Assembly (NCBI GenBank): GCA_019429405.1
Contig: JAHYIZ010000002.1
Coordinates: 62,001-126,000, forward strand
Source of the DNA: Paracoccaceae bacterium
Lineage (GTDB): Bacteria; Pseudomonadota; Alphaproteobacteria; Rhodobacterales; Rhodobacteraceae
Direction: 5' to 3'
Length of the DNA: 64,000 bases
The stretch's first letter is position 1. Every line of letters starts with the position of its first letter. The notes under the pieces are model-generated. The model saw nothing but the letters and a program-made list of their open reading frames with translations. It did not search any database and had not been told where the DNA came from. Below, one piece after another: positions 45,967 to 55,723 of this stretch. A program made the translations under genes and the position numbers.

Positions 45967-47328
45967 TCAACGATAGGTGACTTTTTTCACCGCCGCCACG
46001 ACCTCATCCGAGGTCAGCAGCGCCAGCTTTTCAAGGTTTGCGGCATAGGGCATGGGCACGTCCTTGCCGGTGCAGTTGATCACCGGGGCATCGAGATAAT
46101 CAAATGCCCGTTCCATGATCACCGCCGAAAGGTGGTTGCCGATACTGCCCACGGGCCAGCCCTCTTCCACCGTTACGCAACGGTTGGTCTTCTGTACGCT
46201 GGCAATCACGGTGTCGTAGTCGAGCGGGCGCAGGGTGCGCAAGTCGACCACCTCGGCAGAAATACCCTCGCGCGCCAACTTGTCGGCCGCCTCAAGCGCA
46301 TGCACCATGCCGATGCCGAAGCTGACGATGGTCACGTCCGACCCTTCACGCCAGACCTTGGCCTTGCCGAAGGGGACGGTGAAATCGGGCAGATCGGGCA
46401 CCTCGAAACTGCGGCCATACATGATCTCGTTTTCAAGGAAAATCACCGGGTTGCCGTCGCGGATCGCAGTTTTCAGCAGGCCCTTTGCGTCGGCCGCCGA
46501 ATAGGGCATCACCACCTTCAGCCCAGGCACCTGCGCATACCAGGCGGCGTAATCCTGGCTGTGCTGGGCGCCCACGCGCGCCGCCGCGCCATTGGGGCCG
46601 CGAAACACGATCGGGCAACCCATCTGCCCACCCGACATGTAAAGCGTCTTGGCCGCAGAGTTCAGGATCTGGTCGATTGCCTGCATCGCGAAGTTGAAGG
46701 TCATGAATTCCAGAATCGGGCGCAGCCCGGCAAAGGCCGACCCCACCGCGATGCCGGTAAACCCATGCTCGGTAATCGGCGTGTCGATGACGCGGCGCGC
46801 GCCGAACTGGTCCAAGAGGCCCTGACTGATCTTGTAGGCGCCCTGATACTCGCCCACTTCCTCGCCCATCAGATAGACGGTCTCATCGCGCGCCATTTCC
46901 TCGGCCATCGCCTCGCGCAATGCCTCGCGCACGGTCATGGTTTTCATCGGCGTGCCTGCGGGCCAGTCGGGCGTTGCCGCCGCCACAATGGCCACCGGCG
47001 CAGGTGCAGGCGCGGGGGCGGGCTTTGCAGCAACCGGCGCGGGGGCAGGCGCTGCAATGACGGGTGTCGGCGCGGCCGCTGCCTCACCCTCAACCACAAT
47101 CGTCGCAATCGGGGTGTTCACCTTTACGCCGCTCGCGCCCTCGGCCACCAGCAATTCGCCGATCACGCCTTCATCGACCGCCTCAAATTCCATCGTCGCC
47201 TTGTCGGTCTCGATCTCGGCCAGAATCTGCCCGGATTTCACTGTGTCGCCCGCTTTCACCAGCCATTTTGCCAGTGTGCCCTCTTCCATCGTCGGGCTGA
47301 GCGCGGGCATGAGAATTTCGGTTGCCAT
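45967..47328 (-). CDS. pdhB: Pyruvate dehydrogenase E1 component beta subunit with lipoyl domain
   Basis: A 453-residue E1-beta subunit carrying its own N-terminal lipoyl domain (Lys43 in ETDKATMEF), then an Ala/Pro-rich linker to about residue 125 and the transketolase central and C-terminal domains. Landmarks include [20 protein letters not shown] near 150-169 and [13 protein letters not shown] near 397. E1-beta subunits fused to a lipoyl domain are typical of alphaproteobacteria. With PdhA it decarboxylates pyruvate. It begins 12 bases after pdhA. Confidence 0.95.
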   Translation of the reverse strand: MATEILMPALSPTMEEGTLAKWLVKAGDTVKSGQILAEIETDKATMEFEAVDEGVIGELLVAEGASGVKVNTPIATIVVEGEAAAAPTPVIAAPAPAPVAAKPAPAPAPAPVAIVAAATPDWPAGTPMKTMTVREALREAMAEEMARDETVYLMGEEVGEYQGAYKISQGLLDQFGARRVIDTPITEHGFTGIAVGSAFAGLRPILEFMTFNFAMQAIDQILNSAAKTLYMSGGQMGCPIVFRGPNGAAARVGAQHSQDYAAWYAQVPGLKVVMPYSAADAKGLLKTAIRDGNPVIFLENEIMYGRSFEVPDLPDFTVPFGKAKVWREGSDVTIVSFGIGMVHALEAADKLAREGISAEVVDLRTLRPLDYDTVIASVQKTNRCVTVEEGWPVGSIGNHLSAVIMERAFDYLDAPVINCTGKDVPMPYAANLEKLALLTSDEVVAAVKKVTYR

Positions 47329-47340
47329 GTCTTCGCTCCC

Positions 47341-48339
47341 TTACGCGGTGATATCGGTCCAGAGCTCGGACGCGTCCGGCTCGGGGCTGGTTTTGGCAAA
47401 TTCGGCGGCCTCGCTGATCACCGCCTTGATTTCGCGGTCGATCGCCTTCAGGTCGTCGTCGGTGGCGTGTTTGCCGGTCAGCAATAGCTCACGCACATGT
47501 TCGATGGCGTCGCGCTCGTCGCGCATCTTCTGCACTTCCTCGCGTGAGCGATACTTGGCCGGGTCCGACATCGAATGGCCACGGTAGCGGTAGGTCATCA
47601 TTTCCAGAATGTACGGGCCCTTGCCCGCGCGGCAGGCGGCCACGGCGCGGGTTCCCGCGGCCTTCACCGCCAGCACATCCATGCCATCGACCGATTCGCC
47701 CTGAATGCCAAAGGCGGCGCCGCGGGTGTAGATATCGGGGCTGGAGGTTGAGCGGCGCTGCGACGTGCCCATCGCATATTGGTTGTTTTCGATCACGAAC
47801 ACCACCGGAAGCTGCCAAAGTGCTGCCATGTTGAAGGTCTCGTAAACCTGGCCCTGGTTCGCCGCGCCATCGCCGAAATAGGTGAACGAGACGTTGTCAT
47901 TGCCCAGATACTTGTCGGCAAACGCCAGCCCCGCCCCCAGTGGTACCTGCGCCGCCACGATGCCATGGCCGCCGTAAAAGTGTTTTTCCTTGCTGAACAT
48001 GTGCATGCTGCCGCCCTTGCCGCGGCTGTAGCCACCTTCACGCCCGGTCAGCTCGGCCATCACGCCCTTGGGGTCCATGCCGCAGGCAAGCATATGGCCG
48101 TGGTCGCGGTAGCTGGTGATGCGCTTGTCGCCGTCCTTGGCGGTGGCTTCGAGCCCGACCACCACAGCCTCTTGCCCGATGTAGAGGTGGCAAAAGCCGC
48201 CGATCAGCCCCATGCCGTAAAGCTGGCCCGCCTTTTCCTCGAACCGGCGGATCAGCAACATTTCGCGGTAGAACTTCAACAGCTCTTCGCGCGAGACATT
48301 CGGTGTGCTTGCAGCAGCTCCGGCCTTGCGTGAAACCAT
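47341..48339 (-). CDS. pdhA: Pyruvate dehydrogenase E1 component alpha subunit
   Basis: A 332-residue E1-alpha subunit. The thiamine-diphosphate motif GDGAANQGQVYETFNMAALW begins near residue 162 and is closed by VIENN about 30 residues on. The loop with RYRGHSMSDPAKYRSREEVQ (about 255-274) is the region regulated by phosphorylation in mitochondrial homologues. First gene of the pdh operon, with a strong AGGGAGG site. Together with PdhB it links glycolysis to the TCA cycle. Confidence 0.96.
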   Translation of the reverse strand: MVSRKAGAAASTPNVSREELLKFYREMLLIRRFEEKAGQLYGMGLIGGFCHLYIGQEAVVVGLEATAKDGDKRITSYRDHGHMLACGMDPKGVMAELTGREGGYSRGKGGSMHMFSKEKHFYGGHGIVAAQVPLGAGLAFADKYLGNDNVSFTYFGDGAANQGQVYETFNMAALWQLPVVFVIENNQYAMGTSQRRSTSSPDIYTRGAAFGIQGESVDGMDVLAVKAAGTRAVAACRAGKGPYILEMMTYRYRGHSMSDPAKYRSREEVQKMRDERDAIEHVRELLLTGKHATDDDLKAIDREIKAVISEAAEFAKTSPEPDASELWTDITA

Positions 48340-48428
48340 GGTGGCAACCTCCCTTCGTCAGGAATAGTTCAACGTTAAACCATTCCATACCCGATCGGGC
48401 GGCTCAGTGCAATCAGCCGCAATCGCAT

Positions 48429-48725
48429 TCAGCGGATCAGAACCTCGTCGGCGCGCAGATACCCAAGCACGTCGCGCGCGCGCTCGTCGAGCAGGTCGAG
48501 GTCAAGGAAGCTGTCCGAAAGCCGCCGCGTCAGGTTTGCCATGCGCGAAGCCTCGGCGGCAAGCGCGTCGCGCTCCACTGTCAACGCCACGATTTCGGCG
48601 TCCACCTGCACCCGGCGCAACATCCCGAATGACCCCTGCATGGCCGCAAAGGCAAAATAGCCGCCCGCCACCAGCGCGGCCATGATCAGAAGAAGCGGCC
48701 CATACCCGGGTCGTGTGCGTGCCAT
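48429..48725 (-). CDS. FtsB/DivIC-like septum formation initiator protein
   Basis: A 98-residue single-pass membrane protein: a short basic N-terminus (MARTRPGYG), one helix at about 10-30, then a heptad-patterned coiled coil (VQVDAEIVALTVERDALAAE, about 40-60). The C-terminal LDLLDERARDVLGYLRADEVLI motif is typical of alphaproteobacterial FtsB, which bridges FtsL and FtsQ in the divisome. It stands before pdhA on the same strand, a usual alphaproteobacterial order. ATG 48725 has a GAGG site upstream; a GTG at 48743 is possible. Confidence 0.85.
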   Translation of the reverse strand: MARTRPGYGPLLLIMAALVAGGYFAFAAMQGSFGMLRRVQVDAEIVALTVERDALAAEASRMANLTRRLSDSFLDLDLLDERARDVLGYLRADEVLIR

Positions 48726-48770
48726 GCGTGCCTCATCCGCCACCCCTCATGCATCGGGGGTGGTCGTGGT

Positions 48771-48811
48771 GCGAATCATGACACAGATGATTCGCCAAGG
48801 GAATCCCTTGG
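48771..48811. promoter_or_regulatory. Two adjacent perfect inverted repeats between fba and the FtsB-like gene
   Basis: GCGAATCAT/ATGATTCGC (48771-48779 with 48787-48795, 7-bp spacer) is immediately followed by CCAAGGG/CCCTTGG (48795-48801 with 48805-48811). No T-run follows either on the transcribed strand. They could be an operator for the ftsB-pdh genes, or RNA stems at the end of the aldolase transcript. Confidence 0.5.
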
Positions 48812-48848
48812 TGTCTTCAACATGCAAATACCCGTGTTTCGGGCTGCC

Positions 48849-49778
48849 TCAGCCGCGGCCCTTGTAGATGTCCACCAGCTTGCCCAGCATCGCCAGCGCA
48901 TCTTCGCGCGAACGCTGAAAGCTGTTGCGCCCGATGATAGAGCCATTGCCGCCGCCGTCGCGAATGGCGCGGGCGTCTTCATAGACCGAATCCTCGCCCT
49001 TCTTGGCACCGCCCGAAAACACCACGATCCGGCGCCCGCCAAAACTGGCCTGCATGCAGTGGCGCACTCGCGCGGCCTGGGTGGCGATGTCGATCTTTTG
49101 TGCCTCATAGACGGCCTTGGCCTCGGGTAGCATCAGATGATCTGTCGAGAGCTTGATCTTGATGATATGCGCCCCCAAAAGCGCCGCAATCTGCGCCGCG
49201 TAGGCTGCGACGTCGATTGCCGTCTCGCCGCTCTTGGTAATCGCCTCGCCGCGCGGGTAGGACCAGATCACGGTGGGCAGCCCGACCGCGGCGGCCTCTT
49301 GCCGCATCGCGCTGATCTCTTCGAACATGTCGAGCGCCATGTCCGAGCCGGGGTAGATGGTGAACCCGATCGCCGCACAGCCCAGCCGCAGCGCATCAGC
49401 CACGCTGGCCGTCACCGCCTGATTCTTGCCCGCCGTGTCGCTCATCAGGCTGTTGGCGCTGTTGCATTTCAGAATCGTCGGAATCTGCCCCGCAAAGGTG
49501 TCGGCCCCTGCTTCCAGCGACCCGAGCGGGGCGGCGTAGGCATTCAGCCCGGCGTCAATCGCCAGCTGGTAGTGGTAATGTGGGTCATAGGCGGCGGGGT
49601 TCACCGCAAAGCAGCGCGCGGGGCCATGTTCAAAGCCCTGATCGACCGGCAGGATAATCATCTTGCCGGTGCCGCCAAGCTTGCCTTCCATCAGCATGCG
49701 GCAAAGATTGGCCTTCACGCCGGGGGTTTCGCCCTCGTAATTGGCAAGGATCTTCTGGACAATACGGGTGGCGCGCAT
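48849..49778 (-). CDS. Class I fructose-bisphosphate aldolase (FbaB/DhnA type)
   Basis: A 309-residue TIM-barrel aldolase of the archaeal/bacterial class I (DeoC/FbaB) group, which works through a Schiff-base lysine rather than zinc. The likely lysine is in HIIKIKLSTD (Lys207 or Lys209). ILPVDQGFEHGPARCF near 42-57 and FSGGAKKGEDSVYEDA near 254-269 bind substrate phosphates. It cleaves fructose-1,6-bisphosphate. The SDR and pgk genes lie just upstream on the same strand, so this is a glycolysis/gluconeogenesis group. Confidence 0.93.
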   Translation of the reverse strand: MRATRIVQKILANYEGETPGVKANLCRMLMEGKLGGTGKMIILPVDQGFEHGPARCFAVNPAAYDPHYHYQLAIDAGLNAYAAPLGSLEAGADTFAGQIPTILKCNSANSLMSDTAGKNQAVTASVADALRLGCAAIGFTIYPGSDMALDMFEEISAMRQEAAAVGLPTVIWSYPRGEAITKSGETAIDVAAYAAQIAALLGAHIIKIKLSTDHLMLPEAKAVYEAQKIDIATQAARVRHCMQASFGGRRIVVFSGGAKKGEDSVYEDARAIRDGGGNGSIIGRNSFQRSREDALAMLGKLVDIYKGRG

Positions 49779-49884
49779 GGGGCTCTCCTTTGCGGCAAAT
49801 ATCTGGCTACAGGTCTAGGTTTTCATGCGCCGCAGCGCAATCATGATTGGCCCTTGCGGGTTGGGGTACGCGCGAACGCCGCGC

Positions 49885-50688
49885 TCAGTCGGTGCGCGCC
49901 ATGAACGCCCCGGCAACGCGCGCAACCGCCGCGCGCGGCGCCAGCCTGGGGCCGAACGCTGACAGCTTGTTCATCATGCCGGGAATGACAATCCGCTGCC
50001 CCGCCATCATGCCGCGCCAGCCTGCCCGCGCCACGCTTTGCGGCCCCGGCATCCGCAGCATCTGCATGACGCGCATCTTGCCGGTGCCCGCGCGGTCGAA
50101 AAACCCGGTGTCGGTGGCGCCGGGGCAAAGCACCGTCACGCTGACGCCGCTGCCTGCAACCTCCACCGCCAGCGCTTCGGAAAGGCTGAGCACATAGGCC
50201 TTGCTTGCCGCGTAGACCGCCATGTTCGGCGCCGGCATGAAGGCCACCGCCGAGGCGACATTCAGCACCCGCCCGGCGCCCGCAGCGCGCATATGCGCCA
50301 GCGCAAGCTGCGCCAGTGTCGTCAGCGCGCCGATATTGACCGCGATCACCTCGTCTTCTTGCGTCGCCGCTTCGGGCGTGCTGCCAAAGGTGCCATGCCG
50401 CCCCAGCCCGGCATTGTTCACCAGTACCCCGATGCTGCCGCCCGCCGCAGCCAGTGCCGCCTGCCAAAGCGCCGCCGCCGCGCCCGGCTGGCTCAGGTCA
50501 GCCGGGGCAGGGGCCACCTTGACGCCGAATCGCGCGCGCAAATCCTGTGCCACATCATCAAGCCGCGCCGCCCCGCGCGCGCTGATCACAAGGTTCCACC
50601 CCGCCGCCGCCGCCTCGGTGGCAAGCGCAAGGCCGATGCCCTGCGACGCGCCCGTTACCAGTGCCCTGCCTGCGGTGCCCGCCATCAT
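49885..50688 (-). CDS. Short-chain dehydrogenase/reductase (SDR family)
   Basis: A 267-residue classical SDR. The nucleotide motif TGASQGIG is at residues 12-19, NNAG at 91-94, and the catalytic Ser146, Tyr159 and Lys163 (YAASK) are all present. The start (ATG ATG at 50688) overlaps the end of pgk by ATGA, so it is coupled to it. Substrate is unknown; relatives act on 3-oxoacyl and short ketone compounds. Coupling to a glycolytic gene does not by itself reveal the reaction. Confidence 0.86.
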   Translation of the reverse strand: MMAGTAGRALVTGASQGIGLALATEAAAAGWNLVISARGAARLDDVAQDLRARFGVKVAPAPADLSQPGAAAALWQAALAAAGGSIGVLVNNAGLGRHGTFGSTPEAATQEDEVIAVNIGALTTLAQLALAHMRAAGAGRVLNVASAVAFMPAPNMAVYAASKAYVLSLSEALAVEVAGSGVSVTVLCPGATDTGFFDRAGTGKMRVMQMLRMPGPQSVARAGWRGMMAGQRIVIPGMMNKLSAFGPRLAPRAAVARVAGAFMARTD

Positions 50689-51875
50689 CGCACCAAGGCC
50701 GCCACGCCGGGCAGCTCCTTGCCTTCCATCCACTCAAGGAAAGCGCCCCCGGCGGTTGACACAAAGGTAAAGTCGTCTGCCACCCCCGCCTTGTGCAGCG
50801 CCGAAACCGTGTCGCCGCCGCCTGCGACCGATACCAGCTTGCCCGCCCGCGTCAGCTCAGCCGCTTTTTGCGCCGCCGCGTTGGTGGCGGCATCGAAAGG
50901 GGCAATCTCGAAAGCGCCCAGCGGGCCGTTCCAGATCAGCGTGCGGCAGGCCTCAAAGGTGCGGGTGATCTCGGCCACGGTCCTTGGCCCGGCATCCAGA
51001 ATCATCGCGTCTTCGGGGCAGGCATCGGCGGCCAGCACCTCGCTTGGCGCGCCTTCGGCAAATTCGCGCGCCACCACCACATCGACCGGCAGATGAATGG
51101 CACAGCCCTTGTCGGCGGCCCGCGCGATGATCGCACGCGCGGTTTCGGCCATATCGTGCTCGGCCAGCGAGCGGCCCACGTTCACGCCCTGCGCCACAAG
51201 GAAGGTGTTGGCCATGCCGCCACCGATCACCAGATGATCGACCTTGGCCACCAGATTGCCCAGCAGTTCAAGCTTGGTCGAAACCTTGGCGCCCCCCACC
51301 ACCGCCACCAGCGGCCGCTGCGGGTTGCCAAGTGCTGCCTCCAGCGCCTTCAACTCGGCCTGCATCAGCCGCCCGGCTACGGCAGGCAGCACATGCGCGA
51401 TGCCCTCGGTCGAGGCATGGGCCCGGTGCGCCGCTGAAAAGGCATCGTTCACATAAATCTCGCCCAGTGCCGCCATCGAGGCCGCAAGCTGCGCGTCGTT
51501 CTTTTCTTCGCCCTCATGAAAGCGCGTGTTTTCCAGCAGCAGCACTTCGCCCGTCGCCAGCGCCTGCACTGCGCGCTTGGCGGGGCCGCCGATGCAATCT
51601 TCGGCGAACTGCACCGGCACCCCAAGCGCCGCTTCCAGCGCAGGCACCAGCGGCGCCAGGCTCATTTCCGGCACCACCTTGCCCTTGGGGCGCCCGAAAT
51701 GCGCCAAGAGCACCGGCTTGCCGCCCTTGGCCAGAATATCCGTCACCGTGGGCACGATCTTTTCGATCCGGGTCGCGTCACTGACCCGCCCGTTTTCCAT
51801 CGGCACGTTGATATCGACCCGCACCAGCACCACCCGCCCGCGCAACTCGATATCGTCCAGTGTCTTCCAGCCCAT
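50685..51875 (-). CDS. pgk: Phosphoglycerate kinase
   Basis: A 396-residue glycolytic/gluconeogenic enzyme that transfers phosphate between 1,3-bisphosphoglycerate and ADP. The substrate-binding [13 protein letters not shown] begins near residue 19, [10 protein letters not shown] near 58 and the nucleotide-domain GGGMANTFL near 229. The C-terminal GGGDTV motif is near 367. ATG 51875 ([11 protein letters not shown]) with AGGAG upstream is chosen; upstream in-frame codons have no family match. It is divergent from the cyclophilin pair. Confidence 0.96.
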   Translation of the reverse strand: MGWKTLDDIELRGRVVLVRVDINVPMENGRVSDATRIEKIVPTVTDILAKGGKPVLLAHFGRPKGKVVPEMSLAPLVPALEAALGVPVQFAEDCIGGPAKRAVQALATGEVLLLENTRFHEGEEKNDAQLAASMAALGEIYVNDAFSAAHRAHASTEGIAHVLPAVAGRLMQAELKALEAALGNPQRPLVAVVGGAKVSTKLELLGNLVAKVDHLVIGGGMANTFLVAQGVNVGRSLAEHDMAETARAIIARAADKGCAIHLPVDVVVAREFAEGAPSEVLAADACPEDAMILDAGPRTVAEITRTFEACRTLIWNGPLGAFEIAPFDAATNAAAQKAAELTRAGKLVSVAGGGDTVSALHKAGVADDFTFVSTAGGAFLEWMEGKELPGVAALVR

Positions 51876-52012
51876 CACATCCGCTCCTGCAACCCGGTCT
51901 CGGGGGCAAACTTGCGCCCAGGCGCACGCATTCGTCAACACCGCGCGGCGCTTTGCCCTTCCCTTGGCGCGCACCCATGCTTAAATCAGCGCCAAATGCC
52001 AAGGAGTTGACA

Positions 52013-52522
52013 ATGGCCGAGATCAAAGACCCCGAAAATACCATCATCATCACCCTTAAAGGCGGCCCGGTGGTGGTCGAACTTCTGCCCGAGATCGCAC
52101 CGCAGCATGTCGAGCGGATGAAAACCCTTGCCCGCGCCGGCGCCTACGACAACGTCGCCTTTCACCGCGTGATCGAAGGTTTCATGGCGCAAACCGGCGA
52201 TGTCGAACACGCCAACATGGAAAAGAACTACAACCCCCGTCGCTCCGGCACGGGCGGGTCTGACCTGCCCGATCTTCCGGCCGAGTTTTCAAATGTTCCG
52301 CACGCGCGCGGCAGCATCGGCGCGGCGCGCTCGTCCAGCCCCAATTCGGCGAACTCGCAATTCTTCATCAATTTCAAGGACAACAGCTTCCTGAACGGGC
52401 AATACACCGTTTACGGGCAGGTGATTTCCGGCATGGAACACGTCGATGCCATCGCCCGCGGTGAACCACCCGCAAACCCCGACCGCATGATCTCCGTCAA
52501 GGTGGCCGCCGATGTCGCGTAA
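52013..52522 (+). CDS. Peptidyl-prolyl cis-trans isomerase, cyclophilin type (cytoplasmic)
   Basis: A 169-residue cyclophilin without signal peptide, opening MAEIKDPENTIIITLKGG. The catalytic FHRVIEGFMAQTGD (Arg near residue 46) and the SSPNSANSQFFINF segment are intact. It accelerates proline isomerisation in cytoplasmic proteins. An AAGGAG site precedes the ATG. Its end overlaps a second, exported cyclophilin gene by 11 bases, so the same transcript supplies both compartments. Confidence 0.94.
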   Translation: MAEIKDPENTIIITLKGGPVVVELLPEIAPQHVERMKTLARAGAYDNVAFHRVIEGFMAQTGDVEHANMEKNYNPRRSGTGGSDLPDLPAEFSNVPHARGSIGAARSSSPNSANSQFFINFKDNSFLNGQYTVYGQVISGMEHVDAIARGEPPANPDRMISVKVAADVA

Positions 52523-53090
52523 CCTTCTGGCGCTTGCCCTCACCCTCGGCCTCGCCGGCGCCGCCTCGGCACAAGAGGTGGCCGATGGCCCCGGCCCCAA
52601 CCTCATTCTCGATGTCGCGGGCCAGGCCACGGGCCGCATCGTCATCGACCTTCTGCCCGACCTTGCGCCGAAACACGTCGATCAGATCGTGGCACTTGCG
52701 CGCGAGGGCGCCTATGACGGCGTGGTGTTCCACCGCGTCATCGACGGCTTCATGGCGCAAACCGGCGATGTGCAGTTCGGCAAGAAAGGGGGCGATCTGT
52801 CGCTCGCGGGCATGGGCGGGTCCACCCGCCCCGACCTTCCAGCCGAATTTTCCGCAGTGCCCTTCACGCGGGGCATTGTCGGCATGGCGCGCAGCAGCGA
52901 CCCCAACTCGGCCAACAGCCAGTTCTTCATCATGCTGGCGCCGACCTACCCAAGCCTTGATGGCGGCTATACCGTGGTTGGCCGCGTTCTGACCGGCATG
53001 GATGTGGTTGAGGCGATCCGCAAGGGTGATGCGCGCGCCAACGGTATCGTCGACAACCCCGACTATATCAGCACCGCAACCGTGCGCTAA
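52512..53090 (+). CDS. Peptidyl-prolyl cis-trans isomerase, cyclophilin type (exported)
   Basis: A 192-residue cyclophilin preceded by a Sec signal peptide (MSRNLLALALTLGLAGAASA). The mature domain repeats the catalytic pattern FHRVIDGFMAQTGD and DPNSANSQFFIM. It should help fold periplasmic proteins. The start lies inside the end of the preceding cyclophilin gene in another frame. The two proteins share the core motifs, consistent with an old tandem duplication followed by addition of a signal peptide. Confidence 0.93.
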   Translation: MSRNLLALALTLGLAGAASAQEVADGPGPNLILDVAGQATGRIVIDLLPDLAPKHVDQIVALAREGAYDGVVFHRVIDGFMAQTGDVQFGKKGGDLSLAGMGGSTRPDLPAEFSAVPFTRGIVGMARSSDPNSANSQFFIMLAPTYPSLDGGYTVVGRVLTGMDVVEAIRKGDARANGIVDNPDYISTATVR

Positions 53091-53096
53091 GGCTTT

Positions 53097-53121
53097 GCCC
53101 GGCCCCGCGCAGGGGCCGGGC
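53097..53121. terminator. Strong GC hairpin between convergent genes
   Basis: GCCCGGCCCC (53097-53106) pairs perfectly with GGGGCCGGGC (53112-53121) around a 5-nt loop. It lies between the convergent cyclophilin and dipeptidase genes, the usual site of terminators, but no T-run follows on either strand, so it may only protect transcript ends. Confidence 0.5.
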
Positions 53122-53129
53122 GCATCCCC

Positions 53130-54503
53130 TTACCCGGTGATCCGTGCCAGCACCCGCGCCCAGCTGCGGATGCCCTTGTGAAAGCTCTCCAGATCGTATT
53201 TCTCGTTCGGAGAATGGATCTGGTCGCTGTCCTTGCCAAACCCGATCAGCATCGCATCCATCCCCAGCACGGTCTTGAAAAACCCCGCGATGGGGATCGA
53301 GCCGCCGCACCCGATGAAAGCGGCAGGCATGCCCCATTCCTCGCTCAGCGCCCCCCGCGCCGCGTCAAAGGCGGGGTCGGCAATGCTCATCGTGCTTGAT
53401 GGCGCCGCACCGTGGCCTTCAAACTCGGCGCTGCAATCGGGCGGCAACTGGGCGCGCACATAGGCACGAAACGCCTCGCGGATCTTCAGCGGGTCTTGCC
53501 GGCTGACCAGCCTGAAGCTGATCTTGGCATGTGCCTTGCCGGGCAGCACGGTCTTGAACCCGTCGCCGGTGTAGCCGCCCCAGATCCCGTTCACCTCGCA
53601 AGTGGGCCGCGACCAGAGCATTTCCAGCGGCGTGCGCCCGGCCTCGCCCGCGGGGGTGTTCAGCCCGACCTCGCCCAGAAATGCCGCGTGGTCAAAGGCA
53701 AGACCCTGCCATTGTGCGCGCACCGCCTCGGGCAATTCGTCCACATCGTCATAAAATCCGGGCAGCGTGATGCGCCCCGTGTCGTCGTGCAGCCCCGCGA
53801 TGATGCGGGCAAGAACCCGGATCGGGTTGATCGCGGCCCCGCCATAGGCGCCCGAGTGCAGATCCTTGTTCGGCCCGGTGATCGTCACCTCGTCGCCCAG
53901 CAACCCCCGCAGCATGGTGGTGATCGCGGGCTGGCGGTCGGCAAACAGGCCGGTGTCGCAGATCAACGCGAGTTCTGCGCGCAGCTCTTCGGCGTTTTCT
54001 TCCATGAACGGCACCAGCGAGGGCGAGCCGCTTTCCTCCTCGCCCTCAAGGAAGATCGTCAGGTTGCCGGGCAGCACGCCATGCTCGGCCTTCCACGCCC
54101 GGCAGGCCTCGATAAAGGTCATCAGCTGGCCCTTGTCGTCGCTCGCCCCGCGCCCCCGAATGACCTTGCCCCGCGCCGTGTCCTGCACCTCGGGGTCGAA
54201 CGGGTCACGGTCCCAGAGCGTCAGCGGATCGACCGGCTGCACATCGTAATGCCCGTAAAACAGAATGTGCCGCCCCGGTCCCTTCGCCCGCGCCACCACC
54301 ATCGGGTGCCCCGGCGTTGGCCGCGCCGATGCGTCAAACCCCAGCCCGCGCAATTCGGCCACCAGCCAGTCGGCGGCTTCGGCACAGGCCGGTTTGAACG
54401 CCGGGTCGGTCGAGATTGACGGGATGCGCAGCAGCGCGGTCAGCCGCTCAACCGCTTCCGGCAGGTCCGCATCAATCCTGCTCAGGACATTTTCAAGACT
54501 CAT
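53130..54503 (-). CDS. M20 family dipeptidase (zinc metallopeptidase)
   Basis: A 457-residue M20/M28-type metallopeptidase. The first metal ligand His is in [12 protein letters not shown] (about 82-93), the bridging Asp in [10 protein letters not shown] (about 118-127) and the catalytic Glu pair in [12 protein letters not shown] (about 152-163). A dimerisation lid domain occupies about 190-310. It probably hydrolyses dipeptides or N-acyl amino acids in the cytoplasm; there is no signal peptide. ATG 54503 has AGGAG eleven bases upstream. It diverges from prfA. Confidence 0.88.
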   Translation of the reverse strand: MSLENVLSRIDADLPEAVERLTALLRIPSISTDPAFKPACAEAADWLVAELRGLGFDASARPTPGHPMVVARAKGPGRHILFYGHYDVQPVDPLTLWDRDPFDPEVQDTARGKVIRGRGASDDKGQLMTFIEACRAWKAEHGVLPGNLTIFLEGEEESGSPSLVPFMEENAEELRAELALICDTGLFADRQPAITTMLRGLLGDEVTITGPNKDLHSGAYGGAAINPIRVLARIIAGLHDDTGRITLPGFYDDVDELPEAVRAQWQGLAFDHAAFLGEVGLNTPAGEAGRTPLEMLWSRPTCEVNGIWGGYTGDGFKTVLPGKAHAKISFRLVSRQDPLKIREAFRAYVRAQLPPDCSAEFEGHGAAPSSTMSIADPAFDAARGALSEEWGMPAAFIGCGGSIPIAGFFKTVLGMDAMLIGFGKDSDQIHSPNEKYDLESFHKGIRSWARVLARITG

Positions 54504-54579
54504 CGCATGGCTCCTCTTTGGCGGCGGCGCCGACCCTAGCACCAGCCCCGGTGGTGTCCAGCGCCCCTTGGGGCTTGCC

Positions 54580-54625
54580 TTGGCGAAATATCCTGCGGGG
54601 GTGCGGGGGTGCAAAACCCCCGCCT
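54580..54625. repeat. Intergenic repeat copy between the dipeptidase and prfA genes
   Basis: GGCGAAATATCCTGCGGGGG, then GCGGGGG TGCAAAA CCCCCGC, makes a small perfect stem. The AAATATCC/GCGGGGG core matches the dispersed element at 3785-3912 and 12597-12668. It occupies the divergent promoter region. Confidence 0.55.
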
Positions 54626-54667
54626 CTGCCCTTGACCCGCAGCGCGCTTCGGGCGACACCCAGCCCC

Positions 54668-55723
54668 ATGCTGCCACGCGAAAAACTCGACCAGATCACC
54701 CGCCGCTTCGAGTTTCTTGAAGCGCGCCTTGCTGCGGGCGCCCCACCCGCCGAAATCGCAGCCCTTGGCCGCGAATACGCCGAGCTCAAGCCCGTCGTCG
54801 CCGAAATCGCCGCATGGACCGCCGCGCGGTCTGAGGTCGAGGCGGCCGAGGCGATGCTGGCCGACCCCGAAATGCGCGCCCTTGCCGAAGAGGAACTGGC
54901 CCGGCTCAGGGCCGATCTGCCCGCGCGCGAGGCGCGGCTGCGCCTTGCCCTGCTGCCGCGCGATGCCGCTGACGCCCGCCCCGCCATCCTCGAAATTCGC
55001 CCCGGCACGGGCGGCGAAGAGGCAGCACTTTTCGCCGCCGACCTTCTGCGCATGTATCAGCGCCACGCCGAGACGCAGGGCTGGCGCTTTCAGCTTCTGG
55101 AACTGGCCGAAACCGAGCTTGGCGGCGTGCGCGAGGCGATCGCGCGGATCGAGGGCGAAGGCGTCTTTGCGCGGCTCAAATACGAATCCGGCGTGCACCG
55201 TGTGCAGCGCGTGCCTGAGACTGAGGCCAGCGGGCGCATCCACACCTCTGCCGCCACCGTTGCCGTGCTGCCCGAGGCCGAAGAGGTCGAGATCGACATT
55301 CCCGCCTCCGACATCCGCATTGATACCATGCGCGCCTCGGGGGCCGGCGGCCAGCACGTCAACACCACCGATTCGGCGGTGCGCATCACCCATCTGCCCA
55401 CCGGCATCATCGTGACCAGCGCCGAAAAGAGCCAGCACCAGAACCGCGCCAACTGCATGGCGGTGCTGCGCGCGCGGCTCTACGACATGCAGCGCGAAAA
55501 AGTCGACGCCAGCCGCTCCGCCACGCGCCGCGCGCAGGTGGGGTCGGGCGACCGGTCTGAACGCATCCGCACCTACAATTTTCCGCAAGGCCGCATGACC
55601 GACCACCGCATCAACCTCACGCTTTATTCGCTGGCGCAGATCATGGGTGGCGAGCTGACCGAGGTGATCGACGCGCTGACCGCGCATGATCAGGCTGCCA
55701 AACTGGCCGAGATGGAGGCATGA
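54668..55723 (+). CDS. prfA: Peptide chain release factor 1
   Basis: A 351-residue class I release factor that ends translation at UAG and UAA. The catalytic GGQ is at residues 227-229 and the stop-codon-reading PxT tripeptide is P183-E184-T185. The helical N-terminal domain and length are normal. Its stop overlaps the start of prmC by ATGA, matching the usual pairing with the methyltransferase that modifies the GGQ glutamine. Confidence 0.97.
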   Translation: MLPREKLDQITRRFEFLEARLAAGAPPAEIAALGREYAELKPVVAEIAAWTAARSEVEAAEAMLADPEMRALAEEELARLRADLPAREARLRLALLPRDAADARPAILEIRPGTGGEEAALFAADLLRMYQRHAETQGWRFQLLELAETELGGVREAIARIEGEGVFARLKYESGVHRVQRVPETEASGRIHTSAATVAVLPEAEEVEIDIPASDIRIDTMRASGAGGQHVNTTDSAVRITHLPTGIIVTSAEKSQHQNRANCMAVLRARLYDMQREKVDASRSATRRAQVGSGDRSERIRTYNFPQGRMTDHRINLTLYSLAQIMGGELTEVIDALTAHDQAAKLAEMEA

